A DNA stretch of 64,000 nucleotides. Source: DATFVJ01 sp963712955. Lineage in GTDB: Bacteria > Actinomycetota > Actinomycetes > Streptosporangiales > Streptosporangiaceae. The translations under genes were made by a program, and so were the position numbers. The notes under the pieces were generated by a model, which was given only the letters and a program-made list of their open reading frames with translations, was not told where the DNA came from and made no database searches. The stretch lies in contig CAVQKF010000018.1 in assembly GCA_963712955.1 (NCBI GenBank), forward strand, positions 62,001-126,000, given 5' to 3'. This document shows, one piece after another, positions 1 through 10,700 of the stretch. How positions within the stretch are numbered: the stretch's first letter is position 1; the number at the start of each line of letters is the position of its first letter.

Positions 1-1
1 G

Positions 2-787
2 TTCCTGTCGCCGTGCTGCCTGCCTCTGGTCCCCGGATACGTGTCGTATATCACCGGCATGTCGGGCGCGGACCTGCAGCAACGGGCGGCTCCCAGTCGC
101 GTGGGCACGCTCGTCTCGGCCGGCGCCCCTGGCGCGAGCACCGGCACCGCTGGTGGCAATGGTGCGAGCGCACAGGCCGCGCAGACAATACGGTCTACCC
201 GCCGGGGCCGGACGCTGGCCGGCTCGGCACTCTTCGTCCTCGGCTTCGCCGCCTTGTTCGCCACCTATGGTGCGCTTTTCGGCGGGCTCGGGGCCACGCT
301 CAGCGCGCACCAGCGAGGGCTCGCCCAGGTGCTTGGCGCGCTCACCATCGTGCTCGGCCTGCTCTTCATGGGCGTCTTCGAGCGGCTGCGGCTCGCCGGC
401 GCCGCGGTGCGTCCGAATTTCCGGCCGCGCGCAGGCCTGGCAGGCGCGCCTCTGCTCGGCGTGATGTTCGGCCTCGGCTGGACACCGTGCATCGGCCCGA
501 CCCTGACTGCGGTGATGTCGATGTCCGTGACCACAGGAACAGCGGCCAAGGGCGCGTTCCTGGCCTTCGTCTATGCCCTCGGGCTGGGCGTTCCCTTCGT
601 GATCGCCGCGTTCGCCGTACAGCGCGGGATGCGCGCGTTCGGCTTCGCCAGGCGGCATGCCAGGCTCATCATGCAGGCGGGCGGCGCCATGCTGGTGGTG
701 GTCGGGGCAGCGCAGGTGACAGGTGTCTGGGCGACCGCGATCGGCTCGATGCAGCACTGGATCACGGGCTACTCCGCGCCGCTGTAA
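2..787 (+). CDS. ccdA: CcdA/DsbD-type thiol-disulfide transporter, 5' end outside window
   Basis: Cytochrome c biogenesis protein CcdA family: a polytopic membrane protein that passes reducing equivalents across the membrane to extracytoplasmic thioredoxin-like proteins. The frame is open from base 2, so the N-terminus lies before the window; the GTG at 41 is internal. The family motif SPCCLPLVPGY is at the very start and the partner motif GWTPCIGP near base 480, giving the expected cysteine pair in two membrane helices. A Gly/Ala-rich loop of about 45 residues follows the first helix. Usual family length is about 240-280 residues, so only some 30 are missing. It ends in TAA and converges on the wall hydrolase gene 33 bp away. 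Confidence 0.85.
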   Translation, partial: FLSPCCLPLVPGYVSYITGMSGADLQQRAAPSRVGTLVSAGAPGASTGTAGGNGASAQAAQTIRSTRRGRTLAGSALFVLGFAALFATYGALFGGLGATLSAHQRGLAQVLGALTIVLGLLFMGVFERLRLAGAAVRPNFRPRAGLAGAPLLGVMFGLGWTPCIGPTLTAVMSMSVTTGTAAKGAFLAFVYALGLGVPFVIAAFAVQRGMRAFGFARRHARLIMQAGGAMLVVVGAAQVTGVWATAIGSMQHWITGYSAPL

Positions 788-820
788 TGAACATCCTTGC
801 TCACCAGGAAATGATGAGCG

Positions 821-2020
821 TCAGCTGGCGACGCCTGAGTGGGCCCAGGGACGGCTGAATCCGATCGCGCCCCTGCCCCTGTAGGTGACGATGTGGATCG
901 GCACGCCTGTCTCCTCAGCCTCGATCATCATGCCATTGCCGAGCACCATGGCGACATGACCGGGCGATGTCGTCGTGCCGTCCGAGCCGACAAAGAACAC
1001 AAGGTCGCCTGGCTGCTCATGGCCCGGCTGAATGCGTGGCCCCCATGCCCACTGGTCCTCCGATGTCCGCGGGATATTGATCCCGGCCGCGCGGTAGGCC
1101 ATCATCACCAGGCCCGAGCAGTCGAAGCCATCCGGTCCTGTCCCGCCCCACACGTAGGGCTTGCCGAGCTGCTGCTTCGCGTACGCGATCGCGGCCGATA
1201 CCACCCGGTTGGTGGCCACGGCCGGGACGGTGTCCGAGCATGACGCGCCGTTGTCGAGGTTCACTGCGCTCACCGTGAAGCCACCCTCGGTATAGGTACT
1301 CGCCATGGCAAGCACGTCCTGCACATACGATTCGAGGTGGTTGTAGGCGAAGATCGCCGTCGGCAGGTCACCAGTGGCACCGTGCCCAAGCAAATACTTC
1401 GCCGCGCCGGATATCGCATCGGCCGGATCGTAGACGTTGTCGACGCCATCGCCGTCGCCATCAATCGCGACCCCACCGAAGGACTGGCTGGCCGGGTGAA
1501 TCGCCGGGCCGCCCCACTCATCTCCCGCCGCGCCGCCGATGCCGATCTGCATCGGGCCTGCGGCGCCGAACCCGTTCTGGCCGCTGTGCACGCCCGGCAT
1601 GTTCGCCCGGCCGTGGTCGGACTCGATATCGCCGATGCCCGCGAGCACCTCCCACGGGATCCCGTACTGTTTTCCCGCCTGCTGGTAATCCGCGAGGTAG
1701 TTGGCTGGAATCGAATCCTTCGCGTCTTGGCTCGCGGCCAGCTGGCTGGCCGGCTGGGTGCATTTTTGCGGGCCGAACGCGGGCAGCCCGATGAGACTTC
1801 CCGACATCGCGATCGGGATGACGGCCAGGCCGATCGCGAAAGCGACTACCCCGACACCGATCAGCAGGCCGAACAACGGGCCGTGGCCACCTGAACCGCC
1901 GGGCGCGCCCGGCGTGCCCCGCCCGCCCGACCAATCCAACGAGCCGTACCGCGTGACCCGGTCTTCTGTGGCCAAGCCGCGACCGCCCCGCCGACCCGCG
2001 GAGTCGAGATCGCGCGTCAT
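821..2020 (-). CDS. Bifunctional wall hydrolase: SLT transglycosylase plus NlpC/P60 endopeptidase
   Basis: 399-residue peptidoglycan hydrolase, last gene of the T4SS operon, in the role of VirB1/TcpG: opening the wall for the secretion channel. One membrane helix lies at about residues 45-68. An SLT-like lysozyme domain follows, with candidate catalytic Glu133 (GDIESDH) and the GPMQ signature. The C-terminal NlpC/P60 domain has Cys301 (FDCSGL) and His355 (GHVAM). I chose the ATG at 2020 because it sits 14 bp after the stop of the previous gene; the frame stays open far upstream only because of high GC. Domain content is visible in the sequence; the role in secretion comes from context. Confidence 0.9.
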   Translation of the reverse strand: MTRDLDSAGRRGGRGLATEDRVTRYGSLDWSGGRGTPGAPGGSGGHGPLFGLLIGVGVVAFAIGLAVIPIAMSGSLIGLPAFGPQKCTQPASQLAASQDAKDSIPANYLADYQQAGKQYGIPWEVLAGIGDIESDHGRANMPGVHSGQNGFGAAGPMQIGIGGAAGDEWGGPAIHPASQSFGGVAIDGDGDGVDNVYDPADAISGAAKYLLGHGATGDLPTAIFAYNHLESYVQDVLAMASTYTEGGFTVSAVNLDNGASCSDTVPAVATNRVVSAAIAYAKQQLGKPYVWGGTGPDGFDCSGLVMMAYRAAGINIPRTSEDQWAWGPRIQPGHEQPGDLVFFVGSDGTTTSPGHVAMVLGNGMMIEAEETGVPIHIVTYRGRGAIGFSRPWAHSGVAS

Positions 2021-2034
2021 CGCCTGTCCACTGG

Positions 2035-2658
2035 CTACTGGTTGCCCGCCGACGCCGGCTGGATCTGATCCACCTGCCATGTGCCGCTGGTGTTGACCAC
2101 CGTCACCGCGTACTGGCCGGTCGGCGACGTGCTCCCACTCGCCTGCTGGATGTGCTGGCTGATCGTCACCACGAAGGTGAAGCTTGATGTGTCGAAGGAC
2201 CGCAGCGAGTTGATCATCGCGCTTGCGGTGGAGATCTCCTTGTCCTTGCTCCGCTGATTGGCAACCCCATAGGTGCCGTAGTCGCTCTCGAGTACCTGAA
2301 GGTACTGGCTGGTCACCAGATTGGACATCCGGCCGCCGTAGGCGGTGGCGTTCTCCGTGTAGCTGAAGGTGTCGTAGTACCCCGATGCCTGCGCGGCGAC
2401 AGACGCCGCGTTGGCCAGGTCGTTCTGCGAGAACGGCAGCCACCGGTAGATGTTCACGGCCGAGCTCGGCTGGGGCGCCGGCGTCGCGGCAGTTTGCGGC
2501 GGGGGTCCGGCGGCTCCTGAAGTCGCCGATGCGGTCGTGTTCGGCACGGCATGCGGCGCCGCCGTCGTGTCAGGCAGGACCAGGTAGACGCCCAGGCCGG
2601 CCAGAATCACGACGATCACGGCGAACGCCAGCTTCTGCTGAGCCGGGTTAAGATCCAT
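2035..2658 (-). CDS. Small membrane-anchored T4SS-operon protein, function unknown
   Basis: About 207 residues. A single N-terminal membrane helix (about residues 9-29) is followed by a Pro/Ala/Thr-rich linker and an extracytoplasmic domain rich in Ser, Tyr and Val. The layout resembles VirB8/TcpC-like assembly factors, and its C-terminal strand pattern ending in SGTWQVDQI recalls the NTF2-like fold of TcpC, but I see no diagnostic motif. Its ATG overlaps the stop of the VirB6-like gene in a TGATG arrangement, so translation is coupled. Position between channel protein and wall hydrolase suggests a periplasm-side assembly factor; this is inference. Confidence 0.75.
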   Translation of the reverse strand: MDLNPAQQKLAFAVIVVILAGLGVYLVLPDTTAAPHAVPNTTASATSGAAGPPPQTAATPAPQPSSAVNIYRWLPFSQNDLANAASVAAQASGYYDTFSYTENATAYGGRMSNLVTSQYLQVLESDYGTYGVANQRSKDKEISTASAMINSLRSFDTSSFTFVVTISQHIQQASGSTSPTGQYAVTVVNTSGTWQVDQIQPASAGNQ

Positions 2659-5204
2659 CACGGCTCCCGCTGCCTGTCACGCCTGAGCGGCCTGACCCAG
2701 CTCCTGCTGAACGTCTTGCGTTCGCCGGATTCCTGGTCCGTCGCGGGGCGCTGCGGCATGGGGGGCGGGGCCGCCGGCGACCGGCCCTGAGCCGGTGCCT
2801 GGCGCGGCTGCGATGGCACTGATCGTGTCTGCGCCGGTGCTGATCGTGGCGGCACCGGCGCTGACCGTGGCGGCACCGGCCCTGACCGTGGGGGCACCCG
2901 TGCCGACCGTGGCTGCGCCGGTCCAGACCATGGCTGCGCCGGTGCCGACCGTGGCTGCGCCGGTCCAGACCGTGGCGGCACCGGCCCAGACCGTGGCTGC
3001 ACCGGTGCCGAACGTGGAGGTACGGGCGCCTGCTGCCTCGCGGCCTGGTGTCTCGGCGGCGCCTCGGCCGGGCCCACGCCCCCGTGGCCAACGGTCGCGG
3101 GTGGCGGAGCTGAGGCGCTGCCGCGCCGCGCCGGGTAGGGTCCCGGCTGCCAGCGCGGCGGCCCGCTGGGCGAGCGCGGCTGCAGGTCGAGCGGTGGTGG
3201 CTCGCTGCGGCCGTTGCCGTTCCCGCCAGACAGGTCGGGCCGGAGCGCTCGACCACCGGGCCTGGATCCGCTCCGGGACGACCCGCCGTGATCGGGTCCG
3301 CCGTCGTCGGGCGAAAGGTCGTGCGGTCCCTGCCCGTCCGGCAGCCCATCGCCACCGCTGCCCGTGCCTCCGGCCGCACGCGCGATGTTCCGGGCGAGGA
3401 AGACCGATTGATCCGCCTGATCGGGGTTCTGCCGTGCCCAGCGGCCCGCCCGGTAGGCAGCGTAACCGGGGACCGTGGCGCTCGCGGTGCGTACCGTCTG
3501 GCCGCGGAAGCCGTACCGCGACTGTTCGCGGTATGCCTCAGCGCGCTCGCGCGCGCCGGCCATGTCGTAGCCAACAGAGGTGAACAGATGCTGGAAGGGC
3601 CTCCTGTAGATGAACACCGCGACGGTGAGCAGGGCGATCATCATGATCTTGAAGACCCATGGCAGCGCATTGTCGCTGACGGCCATCACCAGGGCATAGC
3701 AGTACAACAGCACGCTCAGGGCCAGCGCCACCGCGGCCTGTTTCATCAGGACCCCCAGCAGCATCTCGACCCAACGGATGGCGATCACCCGGCCGAAGCC
3801 CGGATGGGTCCCGATGATCAGGAAGAAGGGCCCAGCGACGAGCAGCAGCAAGAACCCGAGTTTCAGTACGATGAGCGTGACCGCGATCAGCAGCACCAGG
3901 GCGCCCGCCACCATGGCCGCGAAGAGCGCGCTGAACGCGATCTCCAGCCGGGTTGCCCACTGTTTGCCCTGGAACAGCGGATACACGGCCGGGTCTTGTT
4001 GCAGCTTGCTCGCGATCCCCTCGTACACGTCCTGCTTCTGGGTTGCCAGTTGCGCCGTTGGCTGCTCGGTCACGGCGTAAGCCTGCGACCAGAGCAGCGC
4101 GCGACCGTACTGGTCGACCGGGCTGGCGGCGTCCCCTGTGGACATCGTGCCGAACTCACCGGCAAGCCATGGCTTGCACACCAGGACGGCCCAGAGTTCG
4201 TCGGCGTTTTGGCTGACCACCTCGTTGCCCCCGGTGTAGGCGTAGTTCTCGCCCGTGCTCTGGGGGTCACCCTTGCCAACCGGCACGCAGCCTGTGCCGC
4301 CCGAGACGGGCAGCCTGCTGAAGGCGGCGTTGAGCACCTGGCTGATCCCATCGGACACCTTCTGCCCGAGCCCGGTGAAGTCAGCGGGGCGGCCGATCAG
4401 CCAGATCGCCGCCGCGCAGGCAACCACCATCCATATGGTGCCCTCGATCGTGCGGGTGGCTCGCTTGCGGATCAGGCCCTCCCAGGCCAGCCACACCGCC
4501 CCGAGCAACACGATCGGGGCGAGGTAGGGGAAGTAGATCGCGTTCCCGATCTGCGAGATGAGCTGGTCCACACGCTGTTTGAGCCAGCCGAGCAGGCCCT
4601 CGCCCGCTGCGGACTGGTAGGTCGTGATCGTGATTCTGTCGATGGCTTTGGCCGCGTCGAAGACGGCGTTCGCGACGCTGTTTCCGATCATGGACGTCAT
4701 GTCGGAGCACTTGAGGTTGTACGGCGCCCAGGACTGGCCGGCCATGCCGTAGCTCTGGTAGAGGGTGAGTTTCGACGGCGGACCAGCCGCTGCCGTCGCC
4801 GGTGGCCTGATCATGGCGTCGATACCGCTGTCTGCGGGCTCGGGCGCCGGCGGGCCGGGAGAGCACAGATCGTTAAGCGAACTGGCCACCGACGACCCCG
4901 CCTGGCACAGCCCGCCGAGCCCGGCGATCGTCAGTCCGTCGCAGATCGCGCTCTGCGGCACTGTGGCCGGTGTGGCGAATGTGGCAGGCGTGGCGCGATA
5001 GGCCGCGGGTGAGCCACCCGGATGGACCGTGCCCGATGTGGCCGCGTGGTCACTTACGGTCGCCGCACGCACCTGGCGGGGTGCGTGCACGGCCACGGTG
5101 CTGGCTGTGCCGGCCACGACCGCGGTGGCCGGGATGCCGGACACGGCGGCGATGACTATCAGCACGCCCGCAGCACGGCGGGCGGCCAGTGTCACTCTCG
5201 CCAT
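2658..5204 (-). CDS. VirB6/TrbL-like polytopic T4SS channel protein with proline-rich tail
   Basis: 848 residues. A signal-like first helix (residues 7-30) precedes an extracytoplasmic segment with Cys pairs, then at least six hydrophobic helices between roughly residues 215 and 540, matching VirB6/TrbL/TcpH-type inner-membrane components. The last 250 residues are a Pro/Arg/Ser-rich cytoplasmic tail with short repeats of the APVPPRSGPAQ type. The ATG at 5204 has an AGGAG ribosome site 9 bp upstream. It lies 32 bp after the VirB4-like gene and overlaps the next gene by one base. Family assignment rests on topology and gene order, not on a sharp motif. Confidence 0.8.
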   Translation of the reverse strand: MARVTLAARRAAGVLIVIAAVSGIPATAVVAGTASTVAVHAPRQVRAATVSDHAATSGTVHPGGSPAAYRATPATFATPATVPQSAICDGLTIAGLGGLCQAGSSVASSLNDLCSPGPPAPEPADSGIDAMIRPPATAAAGPPSKLTLYQSYGMAGQSWAPYNLKCSDMTSMIGNSVANAVFDAAKAIDRITITTYQSAAGEGLLGWLKQRVDQLISQIGNAIYFPYLAPIVLLGAVWLAWEGLIRKRATRTIEGTIWMVVACAAAIWLIGRPADFTGLGQKVSDGISQVLNAAFSRLPVSGGTGCVPVGKGDPQSTGENYAYTGGNEVVSQNADELWAVLVCKPWLAGEFGTMSTGDAASPVDQYGRALLWSQAYAVTEQPTAQLATQKQDVYEGIASKLQQDPAVYPLFQGKQWATRLEIAFSALFAAMVAGALVLLIAVTLIVLKLGFLLLLVAGPFFLIIGTHPGFGRVIAIRWVEMLLGVLMKQAAVALALSVLLYCYALVMAVSDNALPWVFKIMMIALLTVAVFIYRRPFQHLFTSVGYDMAGARERAEAYREQSRYGFRGQTVRTASATVPGYAAYRAGRWARQNPDQADQSVFLARNIARAAGGTGSGGDGLPDGQGPHDLSPDDGGPDHGGSSRSGSRPGGRALRPDLSGGNGNGRSEPPPLDLQPRSPSGPPRWQPGPYPARRGSASAPPPATVGHGGVGPAEAPPRHQAARQQAPVPPRSAPVQPRSGPVPPRSGPAQPRSAPAQPWSGPAQPRSARVPPRSGPVPPRSAPVPPRSAPAQTRSVPSQPRQAPAQGRSPAAPPPMPQRPATDQESGERKTFSRSWVRPLRRDRQREP
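2820..3010. repeat. In-frame repeats in the tail of the VirB6-like gene
   Basis: Degenerate direct repeats with 18-36 bp periodicity, built from variants of ggtgccgaccgtggctgc. They encode alternating PVPPRSG and PAQPRSA blocks on the minus strand. The period is a multiple of three, so copy-number changes keep the frame. Confidence 0.75.
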
Positions 5205-5236
5205 CGGGCACTCCTGGGGATCGGTCTCCGGTTATC

Positions 5237-7723
5237 TCACTGCTTGCCCGGGTTTGTCCCGGGAGCCTGACGCTGCTGCCCTGCTGGCCCGGCCGGTGTG
5301 GCAGGCTCGTCCGGCTTGGCCCGTGTCGGGTTGGTGTCCAGCCAGCGCACCAGTTCCTCCGAGATCAGGTCGATCCCGATCCGGCCGGCCCTGCCGTCCA
5401 GATCGCGGAAGATGCACTCGCCGTTGCCAAGGCTGCGAAGCACGGCCTTATGGTCGTCCGACGGTTCGACGCCGAGCAGCGCCATCACGTTGCCGACCTC
5501 CACGCGCTCGGTGGAGCGGAAGGCGAAGACCCCGGAGATGCAGTTGGTGACCTGCTCGCTGAGCAGGTCACCCGCGTTCTGTGAGACGAGGATCAGGGCA
5601 GTGTTTCGCGACCGGCCCATCCTCGACACCTCGGGCACAAGCTTCGCGCCCTCGGGCGTCGAGGTGATCGCCCACGCCTCGTCAAGGAAGATCGCCTTCG
5701 GCAGGCCGCGGTCCATGCCGTTGAGCAGCCGCCGGGCGAACTGCGACACGAGGTAGAGCAGAGCAACAGAAAGCCGCTGTTCGTAGGAGTAGTCGTCGCG
5801 CCTGACGGCCGCGTCAGGAAGGCTGAGTCCGCTGAGCGTGAACACCGTGGTCCACGTGGCCGCGTCGATCTGCTCGCCCCCTGAGGGGTGGAAGCACAGC
5901 CGAGCGAGCCGCATCTCTGACATCGATCGGAGCACGGCGCCGAGGTTCTTGGACGCGGCGTCGGCTGACCCCTCCAGGTGATCGACGACCTTGCCGAGGC
6001 TCGGCCGTTCCCGCCCTGCGACGGTGCCGACCGCCTGGATCATGGCGCTCTCACGTTCCTCACTCATGCGAGGCAACAGCAATCGGAGTGTCTCCGTGGC
6101 CATCGTGCGCTTGGCCGCCAGATCGTCACCGAACGAGAACGGGTCGAGCAGGCCCGGTGCCGCTGCGCCGAGCGGCAGCACGCGGGCGCGGCGGCCACGC
6201 ATCTGCAGCAGGCGCACCAGCGACTCGGCATCGCCCTTCGGGTCGATCACGGCAACCGTCACGCCGCGGAGGGCAAGCTGGTAGATCAACAACAGGGCCA
6301 GCGTGGTCTTGCCGCCGCCTGGCTCACCGGTAATGGCGATCGCGGTGGGCCGGTTTCGCGCGGCGGCGGCAAGCGGGTCGAAGTGCACGACGGACCTCGC
6401 CCGGCCCAAAGTCTCACCGATGTAGGGACCGATCCAGGCGCCGTCTGCTCGGTCACCGAGGTCCACGGTCGCGGTGGGCACACCGCCCGCGATCGTGTAG
6501 AGGGGCTGGCGCTGCACGTACGCGTTGAGCCTGATCCGGTCGCCTGGCAGCGACTCGCACAGCAGCGAGAACTGGTCACCGGTGGAGTTGACGATGTCGA
6601 TGCCAATGTCGCGGTAGTGCTCGATCACGGCCTCCACACGACGGACGCACATCTCCTGCGTCGGCGCCGCGACGAGCAGCCGATGCCAGCCGTAGACGAA
6701 TGGCAGCCGCTCCTTGGTGATGCCGTGCTCGAGCATCCGCGCCGCCTCGAGCTGCTCGGCGAGCGCGATGGGTGCCTCGGCGCCGGCCTCGCGGATGTGA
6801 ATGTCCATGTCACGTGCGTGGGCGAGCTTGTGGCTCACATCCTTGCTTGCCTTGGCGGGCGGGATCAGCTTCATCCGGGAGCTGATCTCGACGGGGAACG
6901 GCAGCGAGTCGGCAAAATGCAGCCAGGGCTCACCCTCGGGGAAGGCCATGACGTCGGGAAAGCGGGAGAACGACAGGAGCGCGGCGAAGGACTCTCCCGC
7001 CTGGTGCTCCAGGCGCAGTAAGGTCCTGCCGTTGTGCACCTGCCCTTCGAGCAGCCCTTCGATCTCACCTGTGCCCCAGGTCCGGCGGGGTGTGGCCGAC
7101 GGCGGGGGGTCGCCAATCGAGCCGCCCAGGGTGTGCCGGAGCAGCCAGGCGATCTCGTCGGACCTGGCGTGCCGCGCGCCGAGAGCACCCGCCGCGAGCG
7201 CGCGGCCGAGCCGATCGGCCTGCGCGGTCCACTTCGCGATCTCGCTGTCGTCGACAGCCTCGTCGTCCAGGCCAAGCGCCTTCTCACTACGCTGGTAGAG
7301 GGAGATGAACGGTGCGAGCACCCCGCCCGAAAGCTGCATCCGCATGCCGCGCTGGCCGAGCCGGACGCCGAGGTACACCTCCTTGGCCCAGAAGTCCTTT
7401 GCCCATACGTGCCGGTACATCTCGTCCAGGTACTCGAGCCAGCCCGGCCCGCCGTCGGAGGTGGAATCGAGGCGGCGGGCCCATTCTGCGGCCGGATAGG
7501 AGCGGTGCATGATGCGCAGGTGTACCTCGGCATCGGACATCCTGATGGCCGCGAGGGCGATCGTGATGTTGGTGGCGAGAGCCTCACGTTCCTCTGGCGT
7601 GGTGAACTCATACGGCACCGTCGGAATGCGGTAGTACGCCCACGCGTATGTGTCCGTGAGCACGATCCGGTCATCGAAATACCTGACGGACAGCCTTCGC
7701 CGCTCCCTCGTGCGGCTGCTCAT
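5237..7723 (-). CDS. VirB4/TcpF-like T4SS ATPase
   Basis: 828-residue AAA+ ATPase that would energise assembly or transport of the type IV apparatus at the cytoplasmic membrane face. Walker A is GEPGGGKTT with Lys472; Walker B is KAIFLDEAW with Asp681-Glu682; LILVSQNAGDLL supplies the family sensor-like motif. The N-terminal 430 residues match the VirB4 pre-domain. I chose the ATG at 7723, with AGGGAGG about 8 bp before it, over the GTG at 7750. It follows the TcpE-ParA gene by 55 bp. The best hallmark gene of the operon. Confidence 0.9.
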   Translation of the reverse strand: MSSRTRERRRLSVRYFDDRIVLTDTYAWAYYRIPTVPYEFTTPEEREALATNITIALAAIRMSDAEVHLRIMHRSYPAAEWARRLDSTSDGGPGWLEYLDEMYRHVWAKDFWAKEVYLGVRLGQRGMRMQLSGGVLAPFISLYQRSEKALGLDDEAVDDSEIAKWTAQADRLGRALAAGALGARHARSDEIAWLLRHTLGGSIGDPPPSATPRRTWGTGEIEGLLEGQVHNGRTLLRLEHQAGESFAALLSFSRFPDVMAFPEGEPWLHFADSLPFPVEISSRMKLIPPAKASKDVSHKLAHARDMDIHIREAGAEAPIALAEQLEAARMLEHGITKERLPFVYGWHRLLVAAPTQEMCVRRVEAVIEHYRDIGIDIVNSTGDQFSLLCESLPGDRIRLNAYVQRQPLYTIAGGVPTATVDLGDRADGAWIGPYIGETLGRARSVVHFDPLAAAARNRPTAIAITGEPGGGKTTLALLLIYQLALRGVTVAVIDPKGDAESLVRLLQMRGRRARVLPLGAAAPGLLDPFSFGDDLAAKRTMATETLRLLLPRMSEERESAMIQAVGTVAGRERPSLGKVVDHLEGSADAASKNLGAVLRSMSEMRLARLCFHPSGGEQIDAATWTTVFTLSGLSLPDAAVRRDDYSYEQRLSVALLYLVSQFARRLLNGMDRGLPKAIFLDEAWAITSTPEGAKLVPEVSRMGRSRNTALILVSQNAGDLLSEQVTNCISGVFAFRSTERVEVGNVMALLGVEPSDDHKAVLRSLGNGECIFRDLDGRAGRIGIDLISEELVRWLDTNPTRAKPDEPATPAGPAGQQRQAPGTNPGKQ

Positions 7724-7778
7724 GCGCCTCGCCTCCCTGGCAGGCAGCACCTGGCCACGCAGGCCGCCGGTGCGGGCC

Positions 7779-10700
7779 TCATCGGGACGCCTCCGCCGCG
7801 TCCGCCGCTACGGTGAGACCGGCGACTGTGACCCCCGCGAGCGCCGTGTACGCGTGGCGGGTCTGCGCGCGAAGTGATCGTGGCCCCGGTCCCTGGCCGC
7901 GCCCGGCGCCGAGCTGATCGTCCCACGGCACCCGTACGATCGCCCTGCAGCGACCGCGAGCCACGTTCTCGGCCTGCAGCACATGGGACATGCTCCGCTT
8001 GCTCACCCCGTTGATCACCGTGACCGCGCGCGCGGCAAGTTCGGTGTGGCCGTGCCCGTCGAGCCATTCGCGTGTCATCGCCACCGCGCGTGGGGCGTCG
8101 GCGCTTGCCGGTGCGACAAGCACCAGCTGATCCGCGATCCGCAACACCCGCGCCACCGTGGACGCAGCCGGGTCGACCAGGGTGAGCTCGTAGCGCCTGG
8201 CGAGCGCGCCGACGAGCTGGACGAAGTCGTGCTCGCTGAGCGCACGGACTGCCGTCCGGTCCTCGCCTGATGCGATCACCTCGAGCTGGGGGTCCGCGGC
8301 AGCCGGAACGCCGTAGGGGGCGAGGGAACCGCTGACAGCATCGGCTAGCAACTGACCGACGGTGGCGGTGGCCCGCGTCCGAAGCTGGCGGGTGAGCGAC
8401 CCGTCACCGGGATTGAGATCAAGCGCAGCGACCGGTTCTGCGCGCAGGCTGGCGAGCAGTTGGCCGAGCATGAGCGCCGTCGCGGTCTGGCCAGCGCCAC
8501 TCGTGCAGCCAAGAACCACGATCCTGCGGGGTCCGGGCAGCGGCATACGGCAGCGGGCCTTGTCCTGTTCCTCGGGTTCGGCCCGCCCAGGACCCAGGCC
8601 GCCCACAACCACCTTCGCCCGCCGATGCCAGCCCGGACCGCGTTCGTCGCGTGAGCGGTGGACCACCCGCTCTACGGACCGCGGCAGTTCCCGGGTGCCT
8701 CGCACCTTGACGCCCTGCGCCTGTGATTCCGGCGCTTGGGAACCCGGAGCCTGGGAACCCGGAGCCTGGGAACCCGGAGCCTGGGAACCCGGAGCCTGGG
8801 AACCCGGAGCCTGGGAACCCGGAGCCTGGGAACCCGGAGCCTGGGAACCCGGAGCCTGGGAACCCGGAGCCTGGGAACCCGGAGCCTCCTCATTACCTAT
8901 GACCGCCCCGGCCGCAGCTACTGCCTCGACAGGCGGCGTCTTGGTGACGTGGGGAATCGGCGGGAGTGGTGGAGACGGCGCGCGGGGCCGGGCTGATGGT
9001 TTCGATGTTGATGGAGTTGTCTCTGATGGAACCAGCGTTCCTGCGGTCGATGTTGACGCTGGCGAGACTGGTGGAACTGGTGGAACTGGTGGAACTGGTT
9101 GGATTAGTGGTGATGACGCCGGCGGCGGCTGTGGCCCTTTTGGAACCACGTGGGCCGGGGGTGGTGGCACAGGAGCTTCGGGACGGTCAGGGCGGGGATC
9201 GGCATCGTGGGAGGCGGTGCGTGGAGCAGCGTGCCGCGGAACCCGTAGCCCACGCGGCCCCGCGGGCAAGCCCGATGTGGCGAGCGGCGCACCCGACGCT
9301 GCAATGGGTGGCGGTGGCGGGGTGGCCGGCGCTGGCGGCGCCGCAGGCGCAGCAGACTGCACCGCCTGCGTGGCGACGGCCGACCCAGTGCCTGAAGGCG
9401 CAGGAGTACTGGACGGCTCAGAGCCAAGCGGCGCGGCCAACGGAACACTAGGCGGCCCCGTACCCGACGGTGCAGTACCAACAAACCGTGCGGCGCTAGG
9501 CGGCTCAGCCGACGGAACGCTGGGCGGCTCAGCCGACGGAACGCCGGGCGGCTCAGCCGACGGAACGCCGGGCGGCTCAGCCGACGGAACGCCGGGCGGC
9601 TCAGCCGACGGAACGCCGGGCGGCTCAGCCGACGGAACGCCGGGCGGCTCAGCCGACGGAACGCTAGGCGGCGCGGCACCGGGCGGCGCAGCATCCGGCC
9701 GCGGCGTCGAGCCGGCGCCGTGCGCTGTGGACGGCATGGCATGCGACCGGGCGCCCGCTGCGCCACGCGGCCCAAATCCCGGCCCTGTGCCCGGTGCGGC
9801 AGATGGCACAGATCCCGCCGCGGATTGGGTCGCCTTTGGAGACTCGTCCGCCTGCGGTTTGGCCTGGGGTTGCGGACTCTCCGCACGCCGCGGTGACCGG
9901 ACGGCCCGTGGTGGCTCCGGCGACTGGGGTTGCTGCGCCTGCGACGGTGACACCGGATCGGCATGCGGGAAGCGCGGACGGGAATCCACCGGGCCCTGCG
10001 CCTTGTGCGCCTGCCCAACCCATACCTCGGCCTGCCCGGAACCGCCGCCCTCACCTGCCCGGCCGGTTTCGCAGGCCGGGCCATGTGGGTGAGAGACCTC
10101 GTCGACCTGGTCGGAGTGTGCAACCTCGAGCGGGCTCCGATAGGCCATGCGTGCCGGTCCTGCCGCCTCGACCTGTCCTACCGGCGGCTGCACCGCGGGT
10201 CCCGGGTGCCCGCGAGCCTTGGCGTCCCCTGCGGCAAGATGATCAGCTGCGGCAGACCGCTTCATTTCCGGTCCTGGGTTCCCGCGAGTCTTGGCATCCC
10301 CTGCTGCAGGAGGGTCCGCCGCAGGCTGCTGCACCGGTCCCGCGTGCCCCCGAGGGCTGGCCCGCCCTGGCGGGGGCGGGGGCCCTGACCCGGGAGACTG
10401 GCCTGCCGCAGGCGGCCGCACCGCCGGTCCCGCGTGCCCCCGAGCGTTGGCGTGCCGTGCCGCAGGGGCTTGACCCGCCGCAGGCGGGGGCCCCGGCGCC
10501 GCGCGCCCACGAGCCGATGCCGAATCGCCCTCGCGGGCCGCCGAGCGCAACCGCTCGTGATGTGATTCGTATCGTGCGCGCTCCGAGCGCGGTGACGCGC
10601 CGAGGGGATCAGCCCCTGGCGCTGCCTGATGATCCGCCGCGGCGCGAGCCGCAGCGGCCGCCGCGTTGCCTGACAGGGTGCCTGCCGCACTGCCAATTGC

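Noticed and set aside
2021..2443. Longer N-terminus for the SLT-NlpC/P60 protein
   Set aside because: It would overlap the small anchored protein gene in another frame and the extra text is frame-shadow; the ATG at 2020 fits the operon spacing.
3288..5012. 574-codon open frame on the plus strand
   Set aside because: Antisense shadow of the VirB6-like gene; composition is Arg/His/Gly-rich without protein-like pattern.
8731..8880. CRISPR-like array
   Set aside because: The 15-bp units are contiguous without spacers and code for SQAPG in frame; no cas gene is near.
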